Shown: positions 33,548 to 43,435, counted from the stretch's first letter. The stretch is 64,000 nucleotides of DNA from Olleya namhaensis (GCF_900114005.1 NZ_FORM01000004.1:241035-305034); one strand, 5' to 3'. Numbers and translations: made by a program. The notes: a model not told the origin generated them from the letters alone.

Positions 33548-35818
33548 ATGGCATTTGATATCGATATGATTAAAGGAGTTTACTCTAAAATGACGGAACG
33601 TGTTGATGCAGCACGTAAAGTTGTAGGTAAACCTTTAACACTTTCTGAAAAGATTTTATATTCTCACCTTTGGGATGGAACCCCTGAAAAAGCCTTCACA
33701 AGAGGTAAAGACTATGTGGATTTTGCTCCAGATAGAATTGCATGTCAGGATGCTACAGCTCAAATGGCTCTATTACAGTTTATGCAAGCTGGAAAAGACA
33801 ATGTTGCAGTGCCGACAACGGTGCATTGTGATCATTTGATTCAAGCTAAAGATGGTGCTACAACAGATTTAAAGCACGCAAATAGTGTGAGTAGTGAAGT
33901 TTTTAACTTTCTAGAATCGGTCTCTAACAAATATGGAATTGGTTTTTGGAAACCAGGAGCAGGAATTATTCATCAAGTAGTTTTAGAAAATTATGCATTT
34001 CCAGGAGGAATGATGATTGGTACAGATTCTCACACAGTAAATGCTGGTGGTTTAGGTATGGTAGCTATTGGTGTTGGTGGTGCTGATGCTGTAGATGTAA
34101 TGGCAGGTATGGCTTGGGAACTTAAATTTCCTAAATTAATAGGTGTAAGATTGACAGGTAAATTATCTGGTTGGACAGCACCAAAAGATGTCATCTTAAA
34201 AGTGGCTGGTATTGTTTCAGCTAAAGGAGGAACAGGAGCAATTGTTGAATATTTTGGTGAAGGTGCTAAATCAATGTCTTGTACCGGAAAAGGTACTATT
34301 TGTAACATGGGTGCAGAAATAGGAGCAACAACTTCTACTTTTGGATATGACGAGTCTATGGAGCGTTATTTACGTGCTACAGATAGAGCTGATGTTGCTG
34401 ATGCAGCAAATAAAGTTAAAGACTATTTAACTGCGGATGCAGAGGTATATGCTAATCCAGAAAACTTTTTTGATCAAGTCATAGATATTAACTTATCAGA
34501 ATTAGGGCCTTTATTAAATGGACCTTTTACTCCAGATTTATCAACACCAGTTGGTAAAACTATGGGAGAAAAAGCGACAGCTAACGAATGGCCTTTACAA
34601 GTAGAATGGGGACTTATTGGTTCTTGTACTAACTCATCTTACGAAGATTTATCGCGTGCATCTTCTATTGCACAACAAGCGTTAGATAAGGGTATAAAAA
34701 TGAAAGCAGAATTGGGTATTAATCCAGGTTCTGAGCAAGTACGTTACACAGCAGATAGAGATGGTATTTTAGGAATCTTTGAAAAATTAGACGCTAAGAT
34801 ATTTACCAATGCTTGTGGTCCATGTATTGGACAATGGGCAAGATATAGTGATCCTAAAAATGCGCCTAAAAATAGTATCGTGCATTCGTTTAACCGAAAC
34901 TTTGCAAAACGTGCAGATGGTAACCCAAATACACATGCTTTTGTAGCCTCTCCAGAGATTACAGCTGCTATTGCAATTGCGGGTCGTTTAGACTTTAATC
35001 CTTTAACGGATTCGTTATTAAACGAAGAGGGCCAAGAAGTAATGTTTGATGAGCCAACAGGATGGGAATTACCTCCAAAAGGTTTTGAAGTAAAAGAAAA
35101 TGGATACTTAGCGCCGGATGAAGATGGTAGTGGTGTGGAAGTAAAAGTAGCTTCAGATTCTGAAAGACTACAATTATTAACACCATTTACACCTATTGGA
35201 AATGATATTTCTGGTGCTAAATTATTAATAAAAGCTTTCGGAAAATGTACAACAGACCATATTAGTATGGCTGGACCATGGTTACGTTTTAGAGGGCATT
35301 TAGATAATATTTCTAATAACTGTTTAATTGGTGCTGTTAACGCATTTGGTAAGAAGACAAACTTTGTTAAAAATCAATTAACAGGAGAGTTTGGTGGTGT
35401 ACCAGATACTGCAAGAGCCTATAAAGCTGCGGGTGTCAAAACTATTGTCGTTGGAGATCATAACTACGGAGAAGGATCTTCTAGAGAGCATGCAGCTATG
35501 GAGCCAAGACATCTTGGTGTAGTAGCGGTAATTGTAAAATCTTTTGCACGTATCCACGAAACAAACCTTAAAAAACAAGGGATGTTAGGGTTAACATTTA
35601 ATAATGAAGCAGATTACGATTTAATTTTAGAAGATGATACATTCAACTTTGTAGATTTAAACGAGTTTGCTCCAGGAAAGCCATTAACAATTGAGGTTGT
35701 TCATGCCGATGGAAGTAAAGATACAGTAGTAACAAATCATACGTATAACGAAGCACAAATTGCTTGGTATAACGAAGGAAGCGCGCTTAACTTGATTAAA
35801 AAAGAGAATAACGCGTAA
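33548..35818 (+). CDS. Aconitate hydratase, mitochondrial type
   Basis: A 756-aa aconitase with the domain order of mitochondrial ACO2, distinct from the AcnB next door. It shows [26 protein letters not shown] (first cluster Cys), [10 protein letters not shown] (the other two), and [17 protein letters not shown] in the C-terminal swivel domain. Same reaction as AcnB: citrate to isocitrate through cis-aconitate. It is separated from acnB by a terminator and 186 bp, so the two can be regulated differently. I leave the symbol open because acnA usually denotes the longer IRP-like enzyme. Confidence 0.96.
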   Translation: MAFDIDMIKGVYSKMTERVDAARKVVGKPLTLSEKILYSHLWDGTPEKAFTRGKDYVDFAPDRIACQDATAQMALLQFMQAGKDNVAVPTTVHCDHLIQAKDGATTDLKHANSVSSEVFNFLESVSNKYGIGFWKPGAGIIHQVVLENYAFPGGMMIGTDSHTVNAGGLGMVAIGVGGADAVDVMAGMAWELKFPKLIGVRLTGKLSGWTAPKDVILKVAGIVSAKGGTGAIVEYFGEGAKSMSCTGKGTICNMGAEIGATTSTFGYDESMERYLRATDRADVADAANKVKDYLTADAEVYANPENFFDQVIDINLSELGPLLNGPFTPDLSTPVGKTMGEKATANEWPLQVEWGLIGSCTNSSYEDLSRASSIAQQALDKGIKMKAELGINPGSEQVRYTADRDGILGIFEKLDAKIFTNACGPCIGQWARYSDPKNAPKNSIVHSFNRNFAKRADGNPNTHAFVASPEITAAIAIAGRLDFNPLTDSLLNEEGQEVMFDEPTGWELPPKGFEVKENGYLAPDEDGSGVEVKVASDSERLQLLTPFTPIGNDISGAKLLIKAFGKCTTDHISMAGPWLRFRGHLDNISNNCLIGAVNAFGKKTNFVKNQLTGEFGGVPDTARAYKAAGVKTIVVGDHNYGEGSSREHAAMEPRHLGVVAVIVKSFARIHETNLKKQGMLGLTFNNEADYDLILEDDTFNFVDLNEFAPGKPLTIEVVHADGSKDTVVTNHTYNEAQIAWYNEGSALNLIKKENNA

Positions 35819-35838
35819 TTAGATTTTAAGTAATATTA

Positions 35839-35870
35839 AAAACTCCTAATAGTAATTAGGAGTTTTTTTT
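35839..35870 (+). terminator. Terminator of the second aconitase
   Basis: AAAACTCCTAAT and ATTAGGAGTTTT pair around AGTA, followed by T to 35870. Confidence 0.88.
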
Positions 35871-35950
35871 ATAATAGGTGTAAGTTTTTTCCTTGATTAC
35901 GACTATATTGCACTGAAAAAAAACTGAATTTAACTTTAAAAAAAATAACT

Positions 35951-36862
35951 ATGATTAAAAAAATGATTTTTGCTTCTTTAGCATTAGGTGCACTTGCTAC
36001 GTCTTGTAGTAGTGATGATGACGCATCAACACCAGCAGTAGTAATCCCAACAAGTACACTTACATTAAATTTTAATGGTTTAGGTAACTTAGGTGATAAC
36101 TTAGTATATGAAGGATGGATAATGGTAGATGGTGCCCCCCAAACAACAGGTACGTTTACAGTAAATGACGCTGGAGTGGCTTCAAAAACTACTTTTGATA
36201 TTCCAACGGAAGATTTAGATGCTGCCACAGCATTTGTTTTATCTCTAGAGCCAGCATCAGATTCTGATCCATTACCAAGTGCAACAAAAATTTTATCAGG
36301 GTCGTTTGCAGCTAATGCAGCATCTTTAGTAATTAATGACCAAGTTGGTGTGTTTAACTCATCAACGCTACCTTTTTCAGGTTCTTTTATCACAGCAACT
36401 CCTACAGATAATGCAGGTGGAGTAAATAATGGTAACGATGATATGGGTGTTTGGTTTGCTGATATGTCAGGTACAAGTGCAAGTTTAGTAAATTTACCTA
36501 CTTTAAGTGCAGGTTGGAAATACGAAGGTTGGGTTGTATTTAACAACGGAACGGAAGATGTACCATTATCTATGGGTAAATTTACATCTGCTTCAGGTGT
36601 AGATTCTGCATCTCCTTATAGTGGTAACGAGCCAGCTCCTGCTTTTCCGGGGGAGGACTTTCTTTCTTTTTTACCGGCAGGTATTGATGGTGTAGTAACA
36701 GGTAGACCAGTTGTTATTTCTATTGAGCCAGATGTAGAAGGAACTAATGATACTACGCCTTTCTTTTTTAAGCCATTTAGTGGTAGAGAGGGTGTTGATA
36801 GTAATGGTGTTAGCTTAGAGGCTAACATTAATGCAACGGTTACAGGTACAGCTACTAGATAA
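35951..36862 (+). CDS. Surface lipoprotein with two RskA-like repeats, paralogue 1
   Basis: A 303-aa lipoprotein: signal ending LATSC, then SSDDDAST, an acidic surface-export type tail. The mature part holds two copies of an about 120-residue repeat. Each has a Lys/Val-Tyr-Glu-Gly-Trp strand (LVYEGWIMVDGAPQTTGTF and WKYEGWVVFNNGTEDVPL) and a later VLSLEP/VISIEP strand followed by Asp-Pro-rich turns. The pattern resembles the extracytoplasmic part of RskA-type anti-sigma factors, but there is no cytoplasmic anti-sigma domain. Function unknown; probably a beta-rich surface or periplasmic binding protein. It is a tandem duplicate of the next gene. Confidence 0.82.
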   Translation: MIKKMIFASLALGALATSCSSDDDASTPAVVIPTSTLTLNFNGLGNLGDNLVYEGWIMVDGAPQTTGTFTVNDAGVASKTTFDIPTEDLDAATAFVLSLEPASDSDPLPSATKILSGSFAANAASLVINDQVGVFNSSTLPFSGSFITATPTDNAGGVNNGNDDMGVWFADMSGTSASLVNLPTLSAGWKYEGWVVFNNGTEDVPLSMGKFTSASGVDSASPYSGNEPAPAFPGEDFLSFLPAGIDGVVTGRPVVISIEPDVEGTNDTTPFFFKPFSGREGVDSNGVSLEANINATVTGTATR

Positions 36863-36926
36863 TATTTATTATTAAGTTGATAGAATATATTTTGTTTTAT
36901 CGATTTGGCAATACAATAGTTTATAT

Positions 36927-36962
36927 AAAAAGCGCTAATTTAAAAATTAGCGCTTTTTTTTT
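36927..36962 (+). terminator. Terminator between the two paralogous lipoprotein genes
   Basis: AAAAGCGCTAATT pairs with AATTAGCGCTTTT, followed by a long T-run. The duplicates are therefore separately transcribed. Confidence 0.9.
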
Positions 36963-37089
36963 GTTTTTATAATGTTATTGATATTGAGTGTATTATGAAT
37001 TTTTAATAATTTTTTCAGATAATTTGTAAGTATTTAGTTGATGTAACGACCATTTTAAGAAAATTGTTTAATTAATTAAAACTAAAACT

Positions 37090-37965
37090 ATGATTAGAAA
37101 AATGTATTTAGCTGTAATGGCTATGGGATTATTAAGTGTGTCGTGTAGTAATGATGATGATGCTACACCACAAATTGAAACATCAGGATTAACATTAAAT
37201 CTTACAGGGCTAGAAGCGCTTGGAGATGATTTTGTATATGAAGGATGGGTAATAGTGGATGGAGCACCTGTATCTACAGGACGATTTAGTGATGTCACTT
37301 TTCCACAAACATTTCAAGTATTAAGTACACAATTAGCAGCAGCAACAACGTTTGTATTGTCAATAGAGCCTACAGTGGATCCAGATCCGGCTCCAGCCGA
37401 AACTAAAGTATTAGCGGGAGATTTTTCAGGGACTTCAGCAAGTGTAAATTCTAATTTAGTTGCAGATTTTTCTACAGTAGCAGGGACGTTTATTTTAGCG
37501 ACACCTACGGATGCAGATGATACAAACGAAGAAAGTGGTGTTTGGTTTTTAGATAACGCTTCTGGATCAGCAGTAACAGGGTTAAATTTACCAGTACTTT
37601 CTGATGGTTGGAAGTATGAAGGATGGGCAGTTATAAACGGTACACCTATAAGTACAGGAACATTTACAGATGCTTCTATGGCGGATGATAATGCAGCAAC
37701 ATCTGTATTTAAAGGAGACACAGGAAATGGACCTGGTTATCCAGGAGAAGATTACTTACAAAATGCACCAGCAGGATTTACATTTCCAACGGATCTAAGA
37801 GGAACTACAATAGTAGTGTCTGTAGAGCCAAGTCCTGATAACAGTGCAGCACCATTTACACTAAAACCATTAGCACAAATGGTGGCAGCAGATGCAGCAG
37901 TACATACTTCTATAACTATGGGAGATGGACCAGTGCAATCTTTAATGGGGACAGTAAACAGATAA
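37090..37965 (+). CDS. Surface lipoprotein with two RskA-like repeats, paralogue 2
   Basis: A 291-aa lipoprotein (signal ending LLSVSC, tail SNDDDATP) with the same two-repeat plan as its neighbour: FVYEGWVIVDGAPVSTGRF with VLSIEPTVDPDPAP in repeat one, and WKYEGWAVINGTPISTGTF with VVSVEPSPDNSAAP in repeat two. GYPGEDYLQNAPAGF parallels AFPGEDFLSFLPAG in paralogue 1. Identity is clearly above chance but moderate, so the duplication is not recent. The ligand and role are unknown. It ends in its own terminator, which lies in front of the thioredoxin gene. Confidence 0.82.
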   Translation: MIRKMYLAVMAMGLLSVSCSNDDDATPQIETSGLTLNLTGLEALGDDFVYEGWVIVDGAPVSTGRFSDVTFPQTFQVLSTQLAAATTFVLSIEPTVDPDPAPAETKVLAGDFSGTSASVNSNLVADFSTVAGTFILATPTDADDTNEESGVWFLDNASGSAVTGLNLPVLSDGWKYEGWAVINGTPISTGTFTDASMADDNAATSVFKGDTGNGPGYPGEDYLQNAPAGFTFPTDLRGTTIVVSVEPSPDNSAAPFTLKPLAQMVAADAAVHTSITMGDGPVQSLMGTVNR

Positions 37966-37990
37966 TTTATAATTGTTTTTTGTTAGATTT

Positions 37991-38027
37991 GAAGCACCTA
38001 ATTATGTTAGGTGCTTCTTTTTTTTTT
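37991..38027 (+). terminator. Terminator of paralogue 2, just upstream of the thioredoxin gene
   Basis: GAAGCACCTAA and TTAGGTGCTTC pair around TTATG and are followed by about ten T. The thioredoxin ATG is only 7 bases beyond. Confidence 0.9.
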
Positions 38028-38033
38028 ATACTT

Positions 38034-38600
38034 ATGAAAATACCTAAGGTTACATTTAAAAATATAGTTTTTGGACTAATTATAGTCTTATTAATTATTC
38101 CTGCTAGTAGACAATTTATTCAAATACAACTCCATAAAGGATTGGCGTTATTTTCGCCTAGTATTCAAACCCAGTCAAACCGAGAGCAGATAAACAATTA
38201 TAATTGGAATTTAGTTGACTTAAATGGTAGCGTGTATAATTTCCGTCAAGCGGAAAACAAAATCGTACTGGTAAGCTTTTGGGCAACTTGGTGTCCGCCG
38301 TGTATAGCCGAATTACCGAGTATGCAAAAACTATATGAAACCTATAGCGATAAAATTGAATTTGTATTTGTATCCAACGAAAAAAATGAAACCATAAAAG
38401 CATTTATGACTAAAAATGGATATAATTTTAAAGTTTATACACCTTTAGAAGCTCCAATAATCAATCAATTTAAGGTAAGTAGCATTCCTCATACATTTTT
38501 GATTGATCAAAAAGGAACTATTGTTATTGATAAAAATGGTGCGGCTAATTGGAATAGTGATACGGTAAAAGCTACAATAGATAAGTTATTATTACTTTAG
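38034..38600 (+). CDS. TlpA-like membrane-anchored thioredoxin
   Basis: From ATG 38034 the product has 188 residues. An in-frame TTG at 37980 would translate through the terminator hairpin and is rejected. A single N-terminal membrane segment (IVFGLIIVLLIIPASRQF) anchors a periplasmic thioredoxin fold: VSFWATWCPPCIAELPSM holds the CxxC active site, and SSIPHTFLIDQKG the cis-Pro loop. It probably reduces disulfides or cytochrome c maturation partners. Its end overlaps the convergent crtY gene by 9 bp. No promoter other than a TATACTT-like stretch is evident. Confidence 0.9.
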   Translation: MKIPKVTFKNIVFGLIIVLLIIPASRQFIQIQLHKGLALFSPSIQTQSNREQINNYNWNLVDLNGSVYNFRQAENKIVLVSFWATWCPPCIAELPSMQKLYETYSDKIEFVFVSNEKNETIKAFMTKNGYNFKVYTPLEAPIINQFKVSSIPHTFLIDQKGTIVIDKNGAANWNSDTVKATIDKLLLL

Positions 38601-39737
38601 AGTCTTAAAGAAGGCTTTTATAAAGCTAAAGCTGAATAAAGACCACATAATTTTTAGATCTTCTGTAAAAGTAGATTCTTCATCTAAAAAGCGAAACATT
38701 GTATTGATATCGTTTTTACTATAGTATTGCTCAAAAATCCATTCACCTTTATGATTTTCGTCTTTTAAAACCTTTAAAAATATTTTATCGTAGAATTTAT
38801 ATTTTGATATAAATAGATTTTTAGAAGGGGATTGGTTGGTTTTTAAATTAGCAATAACCTTAGTTACTTTTTTCTGAGTATGTTTAAATGAATAGCCTGT
38901 AGACGGTTTTACCCAACCTCCAGCAGTTCCTATTTTAGTTATATTAGTGGTGTTATAATCATTAAACGGAAAGGTGGTCATTGGTATAATTCCAGATTCG
39001 GTTTCTGTTATGCTGTAGTCTTCAATTTTTAAAAACTCAGAAATGTATTGTTTGATATAACTATCGTACGTCGATTCTTCAACTGTGTTTTCTGTAAAAT
39101 AAGTAAATTCTACTAAAGCTTCAGTCTTAGAAAATGGTAACACATACATAAACGTAGTTTGGTTTCCGTCTTTTAAACGGTAGTCCATCATTGTTATTCG
39201 TGTATCATCAAATACTGGGTGTTCCGTTTTTATAATCCAACCTTTAAAATGTTGTAATAATGTTGTGTGTGTTTTTATTTTAGTTGAAAATTCAGGTGTG
39301 ACTCTACTATCAAAAACATGATTTGCAGTATAGCTATTCGTTTCGGTTGTTACTGTAACCAAATCTTTTTCTGATACGCTTGTAACCGTATCTGTTATAA
39401 AATGAATATTAGGCTTGTGTTTTAAATTCGCTTTAGCGTAATTATAAAAATCTAAGGCGCGTATACTTTTGTAGGTATAAGGAGCGAGGTTTAAATGTAT
39501 TTGCTTTTTTGAACTATAAATAGTAGCTTTTTGCCAAGTTTTATAAGGCAATGCTCCCCAGTAGTTATCTTCTGTTTCCCAAAAACTCCACGTTTTGTCA
39601 TTGGCGGATTTAGTATCAGGATCTATTAATGCAATTTGTTTGTCGCTAAAATATGCATCATTTACTAATGCTAAAGCTAGTTGTAGTCCGGCTAATCCAT
39701 TACCAACTATTATGTAATCATAATGGGGTTTATGCAT
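38592..39737 (-). CDS. crtY: Lycopene beta-cyclase
   Basis: Closes the ends of lycopene to beta-ionone rings, giving beta-carotene. The 381-aa flavoprotein begins DYIIVGNGLAGLQLALAL, a Rossmann FAD-binding site, and carries DKTWSFWE, the cyclase-type motif. FPFNDYNTTNITKIGTAGGW and KPSTGYSF are conserved in the C-terminal half of CrtY. It is the last gene of the crt operon, 12 bp after crtZ, and converges with the thioredoxin gene. Confidence 0.95.
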   Translation of the reverse strand: MHKPHYDYIIVGNGLAGLQLALALVNDAYFSDKQIALIDPDTKSANDKTWSFWETEDNYWGALPYKTWQKATIYSSKKQIHLNLAPYTYKSIRALDFYNYAKANLKHKPNIHFITDTVTSVSEKDLVTVTTETNSYTANHVFDSRVTPEFSTKIKTHTTLLQHFKGWIIKTEHPVFDDTRITMMDYRLKDGNQTTFMYVLPFSKTEALVEFTYFTENTVEESTYDSYIKQYISEFLKIEDYSITETESGIIPMTTFPFNDYNTTNITKIGTAGGWVKPSTGYSFKHTQKKVTKVIANLKTNQSPSKNLFISKYKFYDKIFLKVLKDENHKGEWIFEQYYSKNDINTMFRFLDEESTFTEDLKIMWSLFSFSFIKAFFKTLK

Positions 39738-39749
39738 CTAAATTGTAGA

Positions 39750-40199
39750 TTACTTTTTAAAATATTTAAAAGGAACAAATAGCATCCCAAAGCATTCTCC
39801 ATCACCTTTCCCTAAATGCTTGTGGTGCATTTTGTGCGCACGTCTAACACCTTTAGCGTAAATATTATTTGCGTTTCTAAACAACTTAAAACGTTGGTGT
39901 ATAAATATATCGTGCACTAAAAAGTATGCTGCGCCGTAAGCCATAATACCAAGACCTATGGGTAGGCAATACCAAACACCTTCATAACTCCAAAGGTAAA
40001 AGCATGTCATACTAACAATGGCATAAAATATAAAAAAGGCATCATTACGCTCAAACCAACTGTCATGATCTTTGTGATGGTGATCTTTGTGTAAGCTCCA
40101 TAAAAAACCATGCATGACATACTTATGTGTAAACCACGCCATAAATTCCATTGTAGAAAAGGTTCCTAAAAAAACTAATATCCAATATACTGTTTGCAT
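39750..40199 (-). CDS. crtZ: Beta-carotene hydroxylase
   Basis: Adds 3-hydroxyl groups to beta-carotene rings, giving zeaxanthin. The 149-aa membrane di-iron enzyme has His clusters FTHKYVMHG, LHKDHHHKDH, VHDIFIHQRF and AHKMHHKHLG set among four helices, as in CrtZ and fatty-acid hydroxylases. It begins 2 bp after the crtB stop. In flavobacteria this step explains the yellow zeaxanthin-type pigmentation; that is inference here. Confidence 0.95.
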   Translation of the reverse strand: MQTVYWILVFLGTFSTMEFMAWFTHKYVMHGFLWSLHKDHHHKDHDSWFERNDAFFIFYAIVSMTCFYLWSYEGVWYCLPIGLGIMAYGAAYFLVHDIFIHQRFKLFRNANNIYAKGVRRAHKMHHKHLGKGDGECFGMLFVPFKYFKK

Positions 40200-40201
40200 T
40201 A

Positions 40202-41041
40202 TTATAATAAATTGAGTTGGTATTTAACATAGCTACGTGTTAGGAGTTCTGCCTTTTTGTAATTAGGCACTCTAATACGTGTGTTTTTAATTTCTAAAGC
40301 TGGTGTGTTCTTTAATTTTTTTAATAGTTGGTTGTAATATCGGTACGCCATAAATACACCAAATTTAGCTTCGATTGGTAATTGTTTGATTCCTTTTAGA
40401 CCTTCTTCAAAATCATGTTCGATATCTTTTATTATTAGCAATTTATCTTCTTCCGTTAAGTTAGTTAAATCTGTATTAGGAAAATAAGTTCTGTCTAATA
40501 ATTCATGATCTGCTTTTAAATCTCGTAAAAAGTTTACTTTCTGAAAGGCAGAGCCTAAAGACATAGCTGTGTTTTTTAACGATTCGTATTTTTGGTTATC
40601 ACCTTTAACAAATACTTTTAAGCACATTAGGCCAACGACATCAGCAGACCCGTAAATATAGTCTTTGTATTCCTGATCTGTGGTGTATTTAGTTTTTGAT
40701 AGGTCTAAACGCATACTTTTCATAAACGAGTCTACCATATGCTTATCTATATTGCATTTGTGATACGTGTGTTGAAAGGCATTTAAAATAGGGTTTAAAC
40801 TTATCTTTTCTTTTAAAGATAATTCTAAGTCGTTTTCAAAACGGTCAAATAATTCTTGTTTGTTATAGTCATGAAATGTATCTACAATCTCGTCAGCAAA
40901 TCTAACAAAACCATATATATTATAAATATCTTGTCTTATAGTATGAGACAACATTTTTGTTGCTAACGAAAATGAAGTACTATAAGAGGTGGTTACCACT
41001 TTACTACAATCGTAGGAAACAGCGTCAAATAATGATTTCAT
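40202..41041 (-). CDS. crtB: Phytoene synthase
   Basis: Condenses two geranylgeranyl-PP to phytoene. The 279-aa protein shows FVRFADEIVDTFHDY, the first Asp-rich motif, and KVNFLRDLKADHELLDRTYFP, the second. TSYSTSFSLATKML near the N-terminus is the usual substrate-channel segment. It is cytosolic or peripherally membrane-bound. It begins 2 bp after crtI, so the genes are tightly coupled. Confidence 0.96.
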   Translation of the reverse strand: MKSLFDAVSYDCSKVVTTSYSTSFSLATKMLSHTIRQDIYNIYGFVRFADEIVDTFHDYNKQELFDRFENDLELSLKEKISLNPILNAFQHTYHKCNIDKHMVDSFMKSMRLDLSKTKYTTDQEYKDYIYGSADVVGLMCLKVFVKGDNQKYESLKNTAMSLGSAFQKVNFLRDLKADHELLDRTYFPNTDLTNLTEEDKLLIIKDIEHDFEEGLKGIKQLPIEAKFGVFMAYRYYNQLLKKLKNTPALEIKNTRIRVPNYKKAELLTRSYVKYQLNLL

Positions 41042-41043
41042 CT

Positions 41044-42507
41044 TTAATTATTGTGGTGTTTGTTAATTAATTCTGAGACTAGTTTACCAGAAATAAGTGC
41101 TGGTGGTACGCCTGGGCCTGGTACAGTTAGTTGTCCTGTAAAATATAAATTATTGACTTTTTTACTTTTTAATTTTGGTCTTAAAAATGCAGTCTGTAAT
41201 AGGGTGTTAGCCATTCCGTATGCATTTCCTTTATATGAGTTATAATCTTTTATAAAGTCCTTAACACAAAAGGACTCTTTAAATATAATATTATTTTTTA
41301 CATCTTGTTTTGTTAATTTTTCAAAGCGAGTTAAAATTAGGTCTAAATATTGTGCTCTAATTTCAGGTGTGTCTTCAATTCCGGGAGCAATAGGTATTAG
41401 GAAAAAACCAGTTTCGCAGCCTTTGGGTGCCATGCTACTGTCTGTTGTCGAAGGGAAATTGGCATAAAACAAAGGGTCTGATGGCCATTGTGGATTATCA
41501 TAAATTTCTTCAGCATGCGCCTCAAAATTTGTATCAAAAAACAAATTGTGATGTTGTACGTTGTTCAGTTTTTTATCAAATCCGATGTAGAACAATAGGG
41601 AAGAAGGGGCGAATGTTTTCTTGCTCCAGTATTTTTCTGAATATTGTCTATGTGTTTTGTCTAATAATGTTTCTGAATGATGATAGTCAGCACCACTTAA
41701 AACAACATCAAAATCTAATATTTGATTATTTACGACTATAGATGTTGCTTTTTTATTAGCGACGTTAATTTTAGTAATCGGACTGTTGGTTTTAATGACT
41801 ACTCCTAAACTTTCTGCAAGCGATTGCATTGCCTTTATAATCTCATACATTCCACCTTTTGGGTGCCATGTACCTAAACCAAAGTCGGCATAATTCATAA
41901 AATTATAAAATGAAGGGGTCTTACTAGGTTTTGCACCCAAAAATAATACGGGAAACTCTAAAGTTGAAATTAATTTTGGATTTTTAAAGTTTTTACGAAC
42001 CTCTCTGCTTATAGTTTTAAAAAACTGATCTACACGAAGTGCTGTTTCTGGTGTTATTAATTCTAAAGGAGAAATACCTGGTTTTAAAACAACTTTGTTA
42101 ATTGCAATATCATAGTTTTCGCCAGCTTTTTTTATAAACTTTCTAAGCGGAGTAGAGCTACCCGGTTCTATACGTTCAAATTCAGAACATATTTTATCTA
42201 AAGTATCACCGATGGTTATATTGTCATCCTTAAAAAATATTTTGTAAGCCGGAGATAATTTATCTAGTTGGTAGTAATCAGATGTTTTTTTTCCAAACTC
42301 GGCAAAAAACTTGTTGAATATATCTGGCATCCAATACCAACTTGGACCAATATCAAAGGTGAAACCGTCTTTTTTAAATTGTCTGCAACGACCACCAATA
42401 GTATCGTTTTTTTCAAAAATAGAAACAGTGTGTCCAGCTTGCGCTAAATAACAAGAAGCTGAAAGTGCAGAAAATCCGGAGCCTATAATTGCGATGTTTT
42501 TACTCAT
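41044..42507 (-). CDS. crtI: Phytoene desaturase
   Basis: Desaturates phytoene to lycopene using FAD. The 487-aa protein starts with IAIIGSGFSALSASCYLAQAG (dinucleotide fold) and GGRCRQFKKDGFTFDIGPSWYWMPD. The C-terminal NLYFTGQLTVPGPGVPPAL is the CrtI-family signature. It begins 13 bp after the MerR regulator gene and shares its transcript. The number of desaturation steps cannot be read from sequence; four are expected given crtY downstream. Confidence 0.96.
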   Translation of the reverse strand: MSKNIAIIGSGFSALSASCYLAQAGHTVSIFEKNDTIGGRCRQFKKDGFTFDIGPSWYWMPDIFNKFFAEFGKKTSDYYQLDKLSPAYKIFFKDDNITIGDTLDKICSEFERIEPGSSTPLRKFIKKAGENYDIAINKVVLKPGISPLELITPETALRVDQFFKTISREVRKNFKNPKLISTLEFPVLFLGAKPSKTPSFYNFMNYADFGLGTWHPKGGMYEIIKAMQSLAESLGVVIKTNSPITKINVANKKATSIVVNNQILDFDVVLSGADYHHSETLLDKTHRQYSEKYWSKKTFAPSSLLFYIGFDKKLNNVQHHNLFFDTNFEAHAEEIYDNPQWPSDPLFYANFPSTTDSSMAPKGCETGFFLIPIAPGIEDTPEIRAQYLDLILTRFEKLTKQDVKNNIIFKESFCVKDFIKDYNSYKGNAYGMANTLLQTAFLRPKLKSKKVNNLYFTGQLTVPGPGVPPALISGKLVSELINKHHNN

Positions 42508-42520
42508 TAATTTATATTAA

Positions 42521-43420
42521 TTATAAACTTTCTAAGACCTCTTTTGTGGTTTTAAAAGCGGCTATTTTAGGGTTTGTTATGTCTTGTAAGTAAGCAGTCA
42601 TACGACCAGATATTACTAAGTTGCTGTTGCTTTTACTTAAGATGTTTTTATCAAATTCAGCAATATACTTTAAGATATGTTCTTTATCTGGCTTAACGGT
42701 AAAACAAGATACAAATGTTATATTCTCAAATTGAGATAATAGATACTGTAAACTTTCAATAGGGACACTTTGACCTAGATATATGGCGTGTGCACCTTGG
42801 TTTATGATTTCGTAATTAGTATATAATAGACCTAATTCATGTACTTCGTTGTCAGGAAGAAATAAAACATAAGTTTTGTCGCTGTCTGAATGCTTAAAGC
42901 CACTTAAAGCATTGTCTGTGTTGATTAAAATTTTCTGCTTGATTAATTCAACTATAAAATGCTCGTGCGCTGGTGTTATGGTATCTGTTTGCCATAGTAA
43001 ACCTATTTTATCTAATAACGGTACAAATATGGTATAGAAAATATCTTTAAAAGAAAATTCATCCATCAAGTCATTATAGGTTTGATAGAATAACGCTTGA
43101 TCAAAATTGATCATAGCAAGCTTGAATAGGTTAATGGCGTGAACATTTTCATCACTTTGTTCCGCAATTTCTTTAACTAATAGGGGTACTTCTTCAGATT
43201 TTAGATTTGCTATTTTTGATATTTTATAGCCGTTACTATTTAAATAACTAATATTTAATATTTTTTGTAAGCTAGCTAAGCTATAATATCTAATATTAGT
43301 ATCTGTCCTATTAGGTTCAAATAAGTTATAGCGCTTCTCCCATATTCTAATGGTGTGAGCCTTAATGCCTGAGAGATTCTCAAGATCTTTTATGCTGAAT
43401 TTTGATTTGATATTGTTCAT
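42521..43420 (-). CDS. MerR-family regulator with B12-binding-type domains (CarH/LitR-like)
   Basis: A 299-aa regulator heading the crt operon. Residues 9-75 are a MerR winged helix (FSIKDLENLSGIKAHTIRIW, NIRYYSLASLQKI). Residues about 95-165 form the helical cap, with Trp143-x9-Glu153-His154, the W-x9-EH signature of CarH. A Rossmann-like domain follows with PDNEVHELG, whose His194 matches the cobalt-ligating His. These features suggest light sensing by adenosylcobalamin. One deviation: the residue after Trp143 is Gln144, where Thermus CarH has the His that forms its light-state adduct, so the photochemistry may differ. It probably represses its own operon in the dark. Confidence 0.88.
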   Translation of the reverse strand: MNNIKSKFSIKDLENLSGIKAHTIRIWEKRYNLFEPNRTDTNIRYYSLASLQKILNISYLNSNGYKISKIANLKSEEVPLLVKEIAEQSDENVHAINLFKLAMINFDQALFYQTYNDLMDEFSFKDIFYTIFVPLLDKIGLLWQTDTITPAHEHFIVELIKQKILINTDNALSGFKHSDSDKTYVLFLPDNEVHELGLLYTNYEIINQGAHAIYLGQSVPIESLQYLLSQFENITFVSCFTVKPDKEHILKYIAEFDKNILSKSNSNLVISGRMTAYLQDITNPKIAAFKTTKEVLESL

Positions 43421-43435
43421 TATTTAGCTAAATTA

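Noticed and set aside
35869..36546. Open frame of 225 codons antisense to the first RskA-like lipoprotein
   Set aside because: Low-complexity Ser/Ala/Pro product complementary to a clear lipoprotein gene with signal peptide and repeats.
37980..38033. Extended N-terminus of the thioredoxin from TTG 37980
   Set aside because: The extension would be encoded by the terminator hairpin of the preceding gene, and the ATG at 38034 gives a proper membrane anchor.
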